Source: Ilyonectria destructans (taxonomy: Eukaryota > Ascomycota > Sordariomycetes > Hypocreales > Nectriaceae). From it: a stretch of DNA of 64,000 nucleotides. The notes beneath the pieces are model-generated. The model worked only from the letters and a program-made list of their open reading frames with translations, made no database searches and had not been told where the DNA came from. A program made the translations under genes and the position numbers. The DNA lies in contig JAHEWK010000012.1 of NCBI GenBank assembly GCA_020740775.1, positions 2,046,001 through 2,110,000 of the forward strand, read 5' to 3'. The first letter of the stretch is position 1. The number at the start of each line of letters is the position of its first letter. Shown piece after piece: positions 9,001 to 20,400 of the stretch.

Positions 9001-12000
9001 AATATAGAGCCAGTGCGGTTACAGCTAGCCTAATAGAAAGATACTGGCCTGATAATCTTAAAAGGCCAGTATAAGAAGGCTATAGTAAAGCTAGTAAAGA
9101 TCTAGTTGGATAAGCTGTGGAGGTTAATTAGAGCAATCTTTAATTCTAAATTGGAGATAATAATAGTAAATCCCTAGATACTATTAGTAGAGATACTATA
9201 GAGGTAAATAAACCTACTGGGAAGGTTTAAAATAGTATTAAAGGATCTTAGCAGACTGCACTAGAGTATAATTAACCTATTACTCGATATTACAGATAAT
9301 TAGGAGGTAGCTAGATAATAGTAGACTACCTACTTAATAGTAGATATTAATAAAGATATCCTGCTTAGGAGACCTTAATTTAATTAGGCTAATCTAAAGA
9401 TCTTTTAGCTGGATGACTAATAGATCTATCCCCTAATAAAGGTAAGTCTAAGACTTACCTTATCGATAAAGGAAATATACAGCTATATATAAGCAGCCTG
9501 AATAATAATAGAGGTAGCGTTAAGACCTAAAGAGGAGAAGGAGGAGAAAGTAACACTGACTAGTAAGAAGCTGAAGAGGTATCCGCTAGAGGATAGCAAC
9601 TTAGAGGCACCTTAAATTCCGGAATACTATTTTAATTTTAAGGATACCTTCTTAAAGGAAAAAGCTAGAATACTGCCCGCTCTAGATAGCTATATATATA
9701 TAATTAAGATGGAGCCTGATATAGAGATATTATAGGAGCCTATCTATAGTCTAGCTGAAGTCAAGCTGAAGGTACTCTATAAGTATCTAGATAAGATATT
9801 GGGGAGGAGCTGGATTAGACAGTCTATTAGTCCGGCTGGAGCCTCTATACTATTTATTCTAAAGAAAGACAGCTAGCTGTAACTCTATATTAACTATTAG
9901 ATACTTAATAAGCTTACTTAAAAGAATAAAGTATTACTCCCCCTTATTGGCAAAATTCTTAACTAACTGTAAGAAGTAACTATCTATATTAAGCTTAATA
10001 TCTAATATATATATTACTAGATATATATCTATAAGGAAGATAAGTAGAAGATAGTATTTTGCTATAAATATAGCTACTTTAAGTATCTTATTATACTATT
10101 CAGCCTTATTAATATACTGGCTACCTTCTAAGAGTTTATTAATAATATACTTTAGGGGTTAATTAATTACTTCTATATTATATATCTAGATAATATTTTA
10201 ATCTTTAGCTATAATAAAGCTAATTATAAGCAGTATATATAATAGATTCTTAAATATCTATAATAATATTAACTATATATTAACCTTAAGAAGTACTAAT
10301 TTAGTATAAACTAAATAGACTTCCTTAAATTTATAGTTAGCTCTAAGGGGATTAAGATAGAGAGATTTAGAGTTAAAGCTATTATAATTTAGCTGCTATC
10401 TAGCAGTATAAAGGATATTTAGATCTTCCTTAGGTTTATAGGATTCTACTGCAGGTTTATTAAGAACTACAGTAAAATTACAGTACCCCTTACAGACCGG
10501 CTTAAAGAGAATACTAAGGGATACCTCCAGCTAGATACCTAAAAGAGAGAAGTATTTATAAAGCTAAAGGCAGTATTCTAGACTATATCTATTCTAATAT
10601 ATTTTAACTTAAATATACTAATCTGGATAGAAATTGATACTTCTAACTATATAATTAGTATAATCTTTTTACAGCTCCAGCTAGAATAATAGCATCTAGT
10701 AGCTTTCCTCTTAAGGAAGCTATAGAAGCTGGAAGTAAGATATACTATACCTAAGGCTAAGATACTAGTAATCTTAAAGGTATTTTAAACCTAGAGGTAT
10801 TATCTAGCCTATATCAGTATATTAATAGAGGTAATTACTGACTATCTAAATTATACCTATCTAGCAGTAAAGGTAAAGCTTTCAGCTAAGCAGGCTACTT
10901 TATTAGATAACTTTATACTATTTAATTTCGAGATTATCTACCAGCTAAATAGAAAGAATTCTATAGATTCTTTATTATAAAGATCTGATTTTAAAGCGGC
11001 CTATAACTTAAATAAGATATAATAATTACAATTAGAAGAGTTTCTTAAGTAATTTTAATACCTTAAAATCCTGCTGCTTATAAGTACCTATCTATCTGCT
11101 AGAGCGATATAAACTGAGATTAGTATACTTAAGTAGGACGGAATAGACTCAGTATCTATAAGTAAAGATAATATAAAGATTAATAATAATAATTACCTTT
11201 ACCTAAAAAGATAAAATATAGATAAGGCTCTAATAGATTGCCAGAAGGAGGATATTAATTTTATTTATATTTATAATAAATTATACTTACTAAATCTTAT
11301 ATATAGAAGGAAACTCTCTCTAATTAAGAGGATTAACTGCTTTTAGTATATAAACCTAAGAGTGAATACTATATAGTAGGTAACTACTAGAAGTACTACT
11401 ATAATATTAATAGAGAATAGCACCTTAGAAGAAGTACTTCTTACCTATTAGTAAAGAGATATTTTTATTATAGAAAAAGAATATCTAATATTAAGAGCTA
11501 TCTATATTAATAATAGAATTACCAGCTGGAGTATTAATAAGAACTAGTTACTTTAAAGGTTAGATTATATATATATACTAGAGTTATTATAGATAGAAAT
11601 ACTAATGCTATTTTATAATAACCCTACTGCTAGATATTAAGGGGTAATAAGAACCCTAAAGTGGATTATAAAGAACTATTTTTAGCTTTAGATACTATAG
11701 GATATTAAGCAGTATATATATACTTATAACTTATACTAAAAGTTAAAAGTAAGATACTATCTTTTCTATAGTAAGTTAGTATCTCTACTGATATTTAATA
11801 TACTGTAGTAAGAAATTATAATAGATATAATTATAGACCTCCTGCTATATAAGAAAGAGAATAAAGTCTATAATATAATTCTAGTAATAGTTAATAGATT
11901 AATAAAGATAAATATCTACCTTCTAATAATTAAAAAGCTAATAAGTAATAGCCTTATATCTCTATACCTAGAGTATATATACTTATATTTCAGTCTCTTA

Positions 12001-12855
12001 TTAGATATTATATTAAATAGAGGAATAATCTTTACTAGTAGGTTCTAATAAACCTTCTGCTATCTACTGGTATATAAATAGCTACTTAATATTGCCTACT
12101 ACCTATAAATAGACAGTTAAATAGAATACTAAAATCAGCTTATTAAATATTACCTCTAAGTATTTTACACTAAGAACTAATATAATTGGGCTTATAAGCT
12201 GAAGTAGGTACAGTTTGTATATAATATAGTAATATACTTAGGGCTCTAAGTCTTACCAGTAGAGGCACTACTAGAGTACCGCCCCTATACCCCTAGGAAT
12301 ATACTGAGCAAAATAGACTAACTGCATCTTAAAGGTAAGAAATAAGCAGAGTAGCTATAGGAGATAAAAGTGGGACTGCAGCAGCTACTTACCTACAGCA
12401 ATAAATAATATATAAAGTGGTATAACTATAAGCATACTATAGCAGATTTTAAGATTGGCGACTGGGTATTAATCTCGACAAAAAATATTAGGTTGTGGCA
12501 TTCTAGCTGCAAACTAGCCGAAAAGTATATAGGGCCCTACTAGATTGAATATATCGTCGGATATTACAAACTTACAGCAAGAGTCCATTTCCCTTTATCG
12601 GTGAAGATCCACAATATCTTCAATATATCCAGCCTCGAGCCGTACACAAGCCGCTCCGGCGCACCCGAAGAGCCTACAGAATACCTATTCATCACCGACG
12701 AAACGTTTAAAGTCGAGAGAATTATAGACCACAACGGCCCTAAAAGGCAACGGCAATACCTAGTTAAATGGGTCGGATATAAGAATAAGGATAACAGCTG
12801 GGTACCGGCTAGGGACTTTACAGATGACAGCTTGTGGAAGGCGTACGAGTCATAA
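9001..12855 (+). pseudogene. Element C pol: PR, RT, RNase H, integrase, chromodomain
   Basis: Remnants appear in order. A protease-like block is at about 9340-9420. RT is at about 9830-10400, with ILKKDS, a degraded fingers/palm region and IIYLDNILIFSY, where the catalytic YLDD now reads YLDN. An RNase H block lies around 10620-10990 (IETDTSNY-like). Integrase covers about 11280-12560, including a zinc-binding region, a core and the motif FKIGDWVLIST at about 12450. The last 84 codons (12601-12855) are intact and carry a chromodomain: FKVERIIDHNGPKRQRQYLV then KWVGYKNKDNSWVPARDF. Chromodomains of this class bind modified histones and bias integration to heterochromatin. Stops are nearly all TAG/TAA. 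Confidence 0.85.
12601..12855 (+). CDS. Surviving chromodomain end of element C pol
   Basis: An 84-residue open stretch at the C-terminus of integrase. It starts with VKIHNIFNISSLEPY, the usual linker after the integrase GPY/F region, and continues into a chromodomain at residues 36-80 with the aromatic residues Tyr, Trp and Trp in expected places (QYLVKWVGY, NSWVPA). The GTG at 12601 is only the first open codon after RIP stops and not a real start. It is not a separate gene. Confidence 0.75.
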   Translation: MKIHNIFNISSLEPYTSRSGAPEEPTEYLFITDETFKVERIIDHNGPKRQRQYLVKWVGYKNKDNSWVPARDFTDDSLWKAYES

Positions 12856-13071
12856 TTGGGGAAGCAGTAAGCACGCCAAAAAAATCAATTCTCCCCTCGC
12901 CGGGGGGGGGGCAGGGTGCCTCGCCGGGCAGACGCCAGTGGGTATCTTCGTCCCCGAAGGGCATACGCCGGTCAGTCAGGACTCGGCAAAAAACAAACAA
13001 AAAACGAAAACCGAAAGTCAACTGGGGTAGCAGCTCGCAAGCTGCTACCCCCCCGCGGACACGAATACCCC

Positions 13072-13770
13072 CTACTCCTCTATCTCCCCACCATCATCCT
13101 TATTATCATCCTCATCCTCATCATCATCCTCATCCTCATCACCACCCGGAATAGCGAGATCCAGACGAGGCTCCAGCGTGGTCGCGTCGGGGTCGGGGGA
13201 CATACCAGCCTTTATAAATAAATCAGTCACAAGCGTGGGAGCAGCGAGATAGATACTTACCTGGTAGCGGACAGCGGTAACGAGCTCGGCGGCGGCGCGA
13301 CCGAGGAGGGCCAGGGAGTTAGCGATGTCGACTATAATGCGACGGTCGTGAGCCTCGATGGCCCGGCGACGCTGCTGCGCGGTAGCAGCGACCTTGGTGG
13401 CGGCGCGCTTGGCGGCAACCCCACTTTTGGTCTTTATGGCCTGCAAGGCCCGGCGCCTATCGGAGAGCAGCTTGAGGACAGCCTTCTAGTATGGGGTTAG
13501 CTGGCAACTCGAAACAGAAAGCAGAATAAGATATATATCCTCGGTAGCGGCAGCAGCAATACGGTCGGCGGCGGCGACGCAACGGGCGAGGGCAGCGTGG
13601 GCCTCAGGCACCCCCTTATACGCCTTATTATGCGCAGTATAATGGGTATACTTCTTAGATGCAGCTACTATAAATATTAGACGACGGCAAAACGATAGAG
13701 GGTCGATAGTGAAAACTTATAAGAGCCCGAACTACAGATAACAGCTATAGGGATCTAGAGGCCAGACTTA
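13072..13770 (-). pseudogene. Minus-strand gene in the 3' domain of element C, unknown family
   Basis: Reading from about 13770 down to a stop at 13072, one frame stays coding-like with only a few stops (TAA near 13722, TAG at about 13485). Recognisable stretches are SFCRRLIFIVAASKKYTHYT, an Ala-rich helical region (AHAALARCVAAADRIAAAAT), a basic helical block (RAATKVAATAQQRRRAIEAH), and an acidic tail of Asp/Glu. A GTAAGT donor at 13260 and an AAAG acceptor at 13210-13213 mark a 51-bp intron on the minus strand that rejoins in frame (RYQ to AGMSPDP). A spliced antisense reading frame argues that it was a real gene carried by the element. No homologue is recognised. Confidence 0.5.
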
Positions 13771-14459
13771 GGGGGGGCGGTATAGAGGTTGGTGAGGTAC
13801 TGGCGATATAGTATTGTGAAATAATTAATATTGCAGCAGGTTAGTAGCTGGTTTATATAATAGCAGAAGGTGTAATCTATATAGTATTATTAGCGGCGAC
13901 TATCTTAGTGGCGGCGGGAGTCGATATAGCTAGTCTCCAGTTAGTTATTAGTATAGTATCTGTAGGGATAGGAATATATTTAGTGCGGCGGCAGCAGGAG
14001 TGGGTATCTAAAAATAAAAAATACTATATATATATTAGTAGCAATTTAAAAGTAAGGCAGCAGTAATATACTAACTGTAAAGGAATATATATATAAAGAT
14101 TTAAATAAGGTTAAAGAAAGAAAAAAGAAAGATAACTATAACTAAGGTATAAGATTTATATCCTTATACTTATAGCTGCTATAAATACTGCTAGTAATAG
14201 CTCTATTTATAATATAATAGTATTTCCTAATGCAGTTATAATAATATATTTAAAGATAATAAGATTACCCAATTGGAATAATATAATAAAGAATAATAGG
14301 GAGTTATAACAGTATATAAGGGGGGAAATACCGATATAAAGCTAATAGATAACCGGCTAGAAATAGAAGTAAGGTTATTATAAGAAGACTATAAGAAAAA
14401 AGTAATATCGATTGGGGTCTTAAAATATACACAAAGCGGCATCAGAAGGGGGAGGATTC

Positions 14460-14704
14460 TATTAGGTCCAACTGAGGTAACAGACTAGAACCCAGCGTGA
14501 TGCTGCCGACCTAGAGGCTAGTTATATATATAAGTGCTGTCGGCATGCTGGTGCTATAGCAATAACTATTAATACTGGGATTAACTGGAGGAATAGAGGG
14601 GTAGAGATTAATCTTATTACTATTAGACTCCTACCTTCGACTCTACAGTATAGTAGCGGTATAACTCCAGCTTCCCTCACTTCTTCCACATTCAGGTCGT
14701 TACA
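14460..14704 (+). repeat. 3' LTR of element C
   Basis: 245 bp beginning TATTAGG and ending GTTACA, preceded by the polypurine tract AGAAGGGGGAGGA and followed by the duplication CTAAG. It differs from the 5' LTR mostly by transitions. Confidence 0.9.
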
Positions 14705-15040
14705 CTAAGAATAATCTAATAGTACCAGATACAGCTTGCCTCTATAGAAATATAGTATAAGAGTATATTTTATATCCTCACACTCCTGCTTCTTATTATT
14801 ATTAGAGATAAGATAGTGCTCTTTCTTAAACTTATAGTATTAGCAGTTATTCTTAAAGATATAGTCCCGGATACTTAAGAAGATAGATATTATTACAGTT
14901 AATAGCTAGTTAGTATAGTAGTTTTTATTAGGGTTAAAGTTAGCTCTAAAGTTAACTTTAATAATATTATTAGCAGTAGTACTAGTAGTTATTAAACTGG
15001 TATTATTCTTAGCAGTAATTATCTCAGTAAAAAATATTAT
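14705..15040 (-). pseudogene. LaeA-like methyltransferase, N-terminal part
   Basis: Minus-strand translation from about 15040 gives a low-complexity Asn/Thr-rich leader, then VNFRANFNPNKNYYTN, SIRDYIFKNNC, YYKFKKEHYLISNNNKKQEC and EDIKYTLILYFYRGKLYLV. This is the N-terminal pattern of LaeA-like proteins (a V-R-D-Y region, an H-K-F/Y-x-x-G-x-Y-x-x-P-N-D-E-x-E-Q-E-R region, then D-I-x-H). It ends at the element C target duplication, and removing one duplication joins it in frame to 7628 and below. The first codon is ATA, consistent with an ATG lost to RIP. Confidence 0.7.
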
Positions 15041-17177
15041 AGCTAAAAGTATAATATAATTAATTAGAATTCTATAGAAAAAATTAATTAAAAAACTATT
15101 ATAAGATAGAGTTCTTATTAATAATAGTAATAGATACTAAATAAGACTTTATATTACTTTTATAAGTACTTAAACTTTTTCTACTTTAGTAATAGTAGTC
15201 TATTAGTAATAGAAATAAGAGGCCTATATAAGTAGCTATAACTATACTCTAGAGGTTACTAAGTAAGTATCCTAGAGATTTAAGGTATAGAAGGCTCTAT
15301 AATAGTAAGTTATACTTAAGAGGTATAAGGCAGCTATATATATACACCTAATTGAAATTAAGCAGTTATCTCTATACTTACTATACTTAGAATATAATAT
15401 ACTAGCTACTAAATTTTATTTACTTACTGCTAATTATAAGCTTTTTATCTTTTAGTCCTCTGCCCTAGTAAAGTATACCTATTGTATTTTTTTATCTTTC
15501 TTAACTAGATCTATAGTAATAATAACTACCTTTTATAAGTATATCCTTATACAGTTACTCTCGGAGCTTAATATACTCCTTATATAGGTCTTAACAGTAT
15601 ATAATAATATGTGCTATATATATACTATATTAATAGGGATATTGCGCTTACTATTTAACTCTAACTCTGCTGACTCTATAACTAATAAATCCTTCTCCTC
15701 CTCGGAATCTATCCTTAACTATACCCTTACCGTCCACCCCTCACTTGCCTACAGCAAGCGCTCAGGAGGTGAGCGCAAATATGTCAACTACCTAATGCTC
15801 TTTTTTATACTGCTGCAGCTGGGGCAGGCTGGGAGTGCATACTGCGCGTACTATATACTTATTAATAAGATATTTAATAATCTTAATAAGATAGGCCAGG
15901 CAGCTATAGTCAGGTAGTATAGGCTTATAGTATAGAGGGTAACTAGTTAGATTATAGTAATTATATATAGTCAGTTCTTAGTTAAGTGAGATTAGGAGAA
16001 AGATATAAAAAAGGTCTTAGTTATAAGAGTAAGAATAGAATAGAGGGGTATAAAGCTAGCTATTAAAAGATAGAGAATTAGTATTTAAGAAGGGGCTTTA
16101 CTTTAAGATAGTATTATTATAGAAGAGCTAAAAATAGCTTCCTAAATATATAAAATAGTAAATATAAAAATAGCTTGCTATATATGTTCTATACTTAACT
16201 AGATTATAAGTTTTATTTTATTAATTTTATTTCTATACTCTAATAATAGCAGTTAGTAAGAATATCTAAGTAACTAAAAAAAATTAAAATAATAAGAACT
16301 TTAAGAAGAAATAGAGTATACTTAAGAATAACAGTCTTAGTATTTACTAGGTTTATAATATTAAAGTATATATATATATTTACTATAAGAGTAAAAAGTA
16401 TAAGTTTAAGTCTACTAATAAAATATTATTACTATTAAATAAGAAAAAAGTTAAAATTCTATTAAAATATTATAGCTAAGTTATAACTAATAGAATATAG
16501 TAGAATAAAAACTTTTTATTATCTATATTAGTAATAGCTGTAGATATTATATATTAAAAGAGTAATTAAAACTCAGTATAAAAATAAAAGTAGTAATAGA
16601 AAACTAATTAAGAAGGTGCAGTATTTATAGAAGACTTACTAATAGAGCCTAAAGAATACTATACTATTAAGATAGAGTAAAATAGAGAAATAAATAATAC
16701 TTAATTTTATATAGCTTTTATATTTTACTATATAATAGTACTTGGAGATTAAAATTATATATACCAGCAGTAGAGGTACTATATACTATAGAACTAAAAG
16801 CTTAAGATATCTCTTACTATTAATATTTAGAAATAATATTAGTACTAAATTACAGCTGCCTAATATTATAATATACTATTAACAGTAAAATATAATTAGG
16901 TAGGATACTAGAAATATATATTATCTAGACTATCTCCTGCTAGCTACTAGTAGAAGATTTAAGATATATTATAAGAGAAGAAAGAAATAGCTATTTTATT
17001 AATAAATACAGTAGTATCAGTTAGGAGGGATCCTCTGCAGATAATTTAGCAGTCTCGAATATTATCTATAGCTGCTATACCCAGGATTTAGCGCAGCAGT
17101 TCCTAGGCCAATCTCTTAACGTACTTTAATCCCCCCTGCTTAGAGGGAACTCTGTAGCGTCGAGTTAAGGGTATCTA
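15041..17177. other. RIP-mutated AT-rich DNA with unidentified coding ghosts
   Basis: Upstream flank of the methyltransferase relic. A 102-codon plus-strand frame at 15609-15917 lies in a small patch of normal composition (15690-15840) but matches nothing I know. On the plus strand 16270-17130, reading TAG/TAA as lost Gln gives a long coding-like stretch ending near AAIPRIQRSSQ and LLTYFNPP; the family is not identified. Confidence 0.35.
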
Positions 17178-17340
17178 TAGAAGATAATTTTAAAAGCTTT
17201 CTATTACGCCCTGACCTTGGTGGCGGTTCCTAAGCTAATTATATCCACGGGGTGGCGTGCGTATAGACATTAAGTATTGGCGGGGTATATTGACTTGTAC
17301 ACACTAAATTAGCAACGGGAGTATAGTGTGTATATATTAG
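17178..17340 (+). repeat. Copy 1 of a duplicated segment (little mutated)
   Basis: Begins AGATAATTTTAAAAGC, with CTTTCTATTACGCCCTGACC and GTGGCGGTTCCTAAGC following. The same order recurs at about 18585-18745 with C-to-T and G-to-A changes. Confidence 0.55.
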
Positions 17341-17613
17341 CAAGAGGCATAAAGTAATGTTTTGTAATTTGTTAACGTCGTGAATTCCTTAATTCTTAAA
17401 ATACTTTACTGAATTATTCCTTTTGATATTGGAATAACCATTCCATCTCAAATAGGGGAGGCCTGCGATTGCAGGGATCTGACCAGATGCTGTTGCCTAG
17501 ATTATTACTTCACGAAACGCCGAGTTCTGCTCCCCTCCTTCTCGTCCCTTCTATTCCTCGAGGTAAAGGAATATTATATTTATATTTCTAGTCCCTTTGT
17601 TTATATAGTTGCT
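17341..17613. other. Short non-coding stretch of normal composition
   Basis: No open frame of note; lies between the duplicated segment and the minisatellite. Confidence 0.4.
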
Positions 17614-18114
17614 GCCGTCCTGTTTCTAGGAAGAGTAGGATACTGATTTCTAAATTACTATCACCCTGTTCCTGGGAAGGGTAGGATACTGATTTCTCTA
17701 TTGATACCGCCCTATTCCTGGGAAGAGTGGGATACTGTTTTCTCTATTGCTATCGCCCTATTCCTGGGAAGGGTAGGATACTGGTTTCTCTATTACTGTC
17801 GCCCTATTCCTGGGACAGGTAGGATACTGTTTTCTCTATTACTATCGCCCTATTCCTAGGAAAGGTAGAATACTAATTTCTCTATTACTATCGCCCTATT
17901 CCTAGAACAGGTGGGATACTGTTTTCTCTATTACTATTGCCCTATTCCTGGGACAGGTAGGATACTGGTTTCTCTATTGCTGTTACCCTATTCCTGGGAC
18001 AGATAGGATACTGTTTTCTCTATTGCTGTCACTCTATTCCTAGAAAGGGTAGGATACTAATTTCTTAATTGCTATTACCCTATTCCTGGGAAGGATACTG
18101 TTTTCTCTATTACT
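17614..18114 (+). repeat. 46-bp minisatellite, about 11 copies
   Basis: The unit is CGCCCTATTCCTGGGAAGGG then TAGGATACTGGTTTCTCTAT and TACTGT, 46 bases. Eleven copies can be counted from their GGATACTG core (or GAATACTA variants). Copies differ at a few positions, mainly transitions. The last copy is shortened. No coding frame runs through it. There are no unique spacers, so it is not a CRISPR-type array. Confidence 0.85.
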
Positions 18115-18875
18115 CGTATTCTAGTTCTGCTAAAGGGACTATTTGTAGATAAATTTAGTATATTCGGGGAGGGTATTACACTATCTATAAGAGTCTAAAT
18201 TTAAAGATCTGGGGTTTTATTTGCTATTCTACTTAGCGATAGTTATGCCTCCTATTTAGTATAGTAGCTTCTGGGTTAATTTTGTTTATTAGTATATATA
18301 TAGATTAGGTACCTACTATTTCAGTATTAAGGGTGCTTCAATTATTACCTATTAATATTCCGCTGCTTATTAATATACTTATATTATATATTACTTTAAT
18401 ATCAAAGCAATTTTAATATAAAAGTTCTACTAAGGTATTTTTTTATATAAATAAAAAGATATATATACTTAGAGCTATTATTAGAATTCTAGTTTAAGAA
18501 ACTTAAAAACTCTAGTTATATATTTTATATATAGATATCTATATAGAAAAGTAACTGCCCCTACTGATAATATAAGGGGTATTATACTTAAAAGATAATT
18601 TTAAAAGTCTTTAGGCTTTCTATTATACTCTTACTACTATAGCAGTTTCTAGACTATCTATATTCTAGTAATATATATTAATCTATACTGAGGCGCTAAT
18701 AAACTACTAATAAGATACTGTATATATACTTAGTAAGAAATATAAATAAGAAATTTATAATTTATTACTATTTTTTTATAGATTTTTTTATTCTTAAAAT
18801 ACTAACTAGCTAGTTTAATTATTAAATAAAGGGGTATATAATATATTGTGAATTTAACTAGCTGCTATTACCTAA
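18115..18875. other. AT-rich spacer with copy 2 of the duplicated segment
   Basis: The part at about 18585-18745 is a RIP-mutated version of 17178-17340 (AGATAATTTTAAAAGT, CTTTCTATTATACTCTTACT, ATAGCAGTTTCTAGAC). The rest is TpA-rich without coding signal. It ends at CCTAA, the target duplication of element A. Confidence 0.5.
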
Positions 18876-19286
18876 TGTTACAGTCTATATACACCTTAAG
18901 TAGGTAGCAGGCAGTTGGGACTGGCAGTATTCTAGTACCTATAATTTTCAACCAACTAAAACTGAATTGCAGAATCACCTTTACAATCCTATAATTCTAG
19001 ATTGCTGGATTACTTATATAATCCAACAATCCCTCTAAGTATATAGATAATAGAGTAGTATATATTCCCAATAAGCAGCTACTTAGCTATTAATATAACT
19101 TAGTTATCTTAATTACCTTAACTTACTATATATTACTGTACTTAACTATTACTAGACGTAATATTTACCCAGTAAGTAACGCCCTAATCTATCTGCTAAT
19201 ATAAACCTACAGTTTATCTACTAGCAACCCACCTCTTACCTACTCTATACTATATATATAGTAGTCTAGAAAATACAACCGTTATA
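18876..19286 (+). repeat. 5' LTR of element A
   Basis: 411 bp, TGTTACAGTC to CCGTTATA (final TTACA changed to TTATA). Contains GTAACGCCCTAATCTATCTG and a run of TA-rich promoter-like sequence near the end. Confidence 0.88.
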
Positions 19287-19339
19287 TATTGATAGCTCTT
19301 ATTCAGAAAGGTTACTTATATTAACTATTAAGTAATATC

Positions 19340-20400
19340 TTATACTGTCAAGATATCCAGAACCAACTGAACTCCCGCTACCCCAAGTAACGCACCTACA
19401 CCACCAGCTTATACAGCTCCGGCGAATAATACCAATATAGCAGCTAAAGTTAAGCAGCTATACAACCTAATTTGCACTCTGCAGCAGTAAGTGCAGAATA
19501 CACCAATACCAGTTGCCGGAAATACTAAATATAACCCAGAGGAAGTAATAAAATTACTGCTACTAGAGAAGTTCAACAGAATGCCTAGCGACGTTATACT
19601 CTTTATTACTAGAATAAAAGGATATTTCTAGTAGTATCTATAATAGTTAGTATCTGCGGAATTATAACTGCTATTTATAAGCAATTTAATATCCAGTAAT
19701 ATAAAGAATTAGTTTAAATCTATTCTTAAAGATTTCCTTAATAACAATAAGGCCGACTAGAACTAAAATATAGTTAATCTATTTGCGGATTAGGAAAATT
19801 TCAAAGTAGCCCTTAAAGATATATTCGGAATAGTTAATAAAGAAAGGCAGATAGCTGTAAAAATTCATATACTCAAACAAATCCAATCTGCTGCTGCCTA
19901 CACTATCACACTCCAATAAGTTGCCTTTAAGTTAGATTGGAAAGATAAGATACTTATAGAAATATTCTACTAGGGACTGAAAGATAAAGTTAAAAATAAG
20001 CTCTATAAAGCTGACCGACTTAACACCCTTATAGAATATATTACTATAGCTGTTAAAATCGACAAATAACAGTATAAAAGATATAGGAAGAAAGCTGCAA
20101 TACACTAAAGAGGTTAAGATACTCTATATAATCCCTACTACCCTAACTAATAAGGGAATAGTGGAGGATAGAGAGGTGGCCGGTAGGGCAACTCTTACAG
20201 AAATACCTCTTGGGGGATACACACTGGACCTATAGAACTTAAAGCTGCATAAAGGCAGCCCTAAGATAAGAAGGATATTATATACTATAACTGCAATAAG
20301 AAGGGACACTTTATATAAGAATGCTATAAGCCTAAGAAAGAATAATAATTCCAATTTATACCTACTAGATAATAATTATTAAATACTATCTAGAGATAGG
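19340..20400 (+). pseudogene. Element A gag with zinc knuckle
   Basis: The frame reads KYNPEEVIKLLLLEKFNRMP, then a capsid region (DIFGIVNKERQIAVKIHILK, AFKLDWKDKILIEIFYQGLK, LNTLIEYITIAVKID) and at about 20275-20345 YYNCNKKGHFIQECYKPKK. That is a CCHC zinc knuckle with its first Cys changed to Tyr. Stops are TAG/TAA at Gln positions. Its role in the family is particle formation and RNA packaging. Confidence 0.72.

Larger units (their letters stand above)
7634..14704 (+). mobile_element. Element C: complete Ty3/gypsy chromovirus inserted in a methyltransferase gene
   Basis: The 7071-bp element has two 245-bp LTRs (7634-7878 and 14460-14704), a polypurine tract at about 14444-14456, and the 5-bp target duplication CTAAG at 7629-7633 and 14705-14709. 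The 5' LTR starts TGTCAGG; the 3' LTR starts TATTAGG, which is the same sequence with one G-to-A and one C-to-T. Both end TTACA. Inside, on the plus strand, are gag with a zinc knuckle, then protease, reverse transcriptase, RNase H, integrase and a chromodomain; a minus-strand gene follows before the 3' LTR. Nearly all coding sequence is RIP-mutated except about 12560-13670. Domain order with integrase last and a C-terminal chromodomain defines a chromovirus. Confidence 0.92.

Noticed and set aside
17614..18114. CRISPR-like array
   Set aside because: Units are contiguous tandem copies without unique spacers, and the window is fungal.
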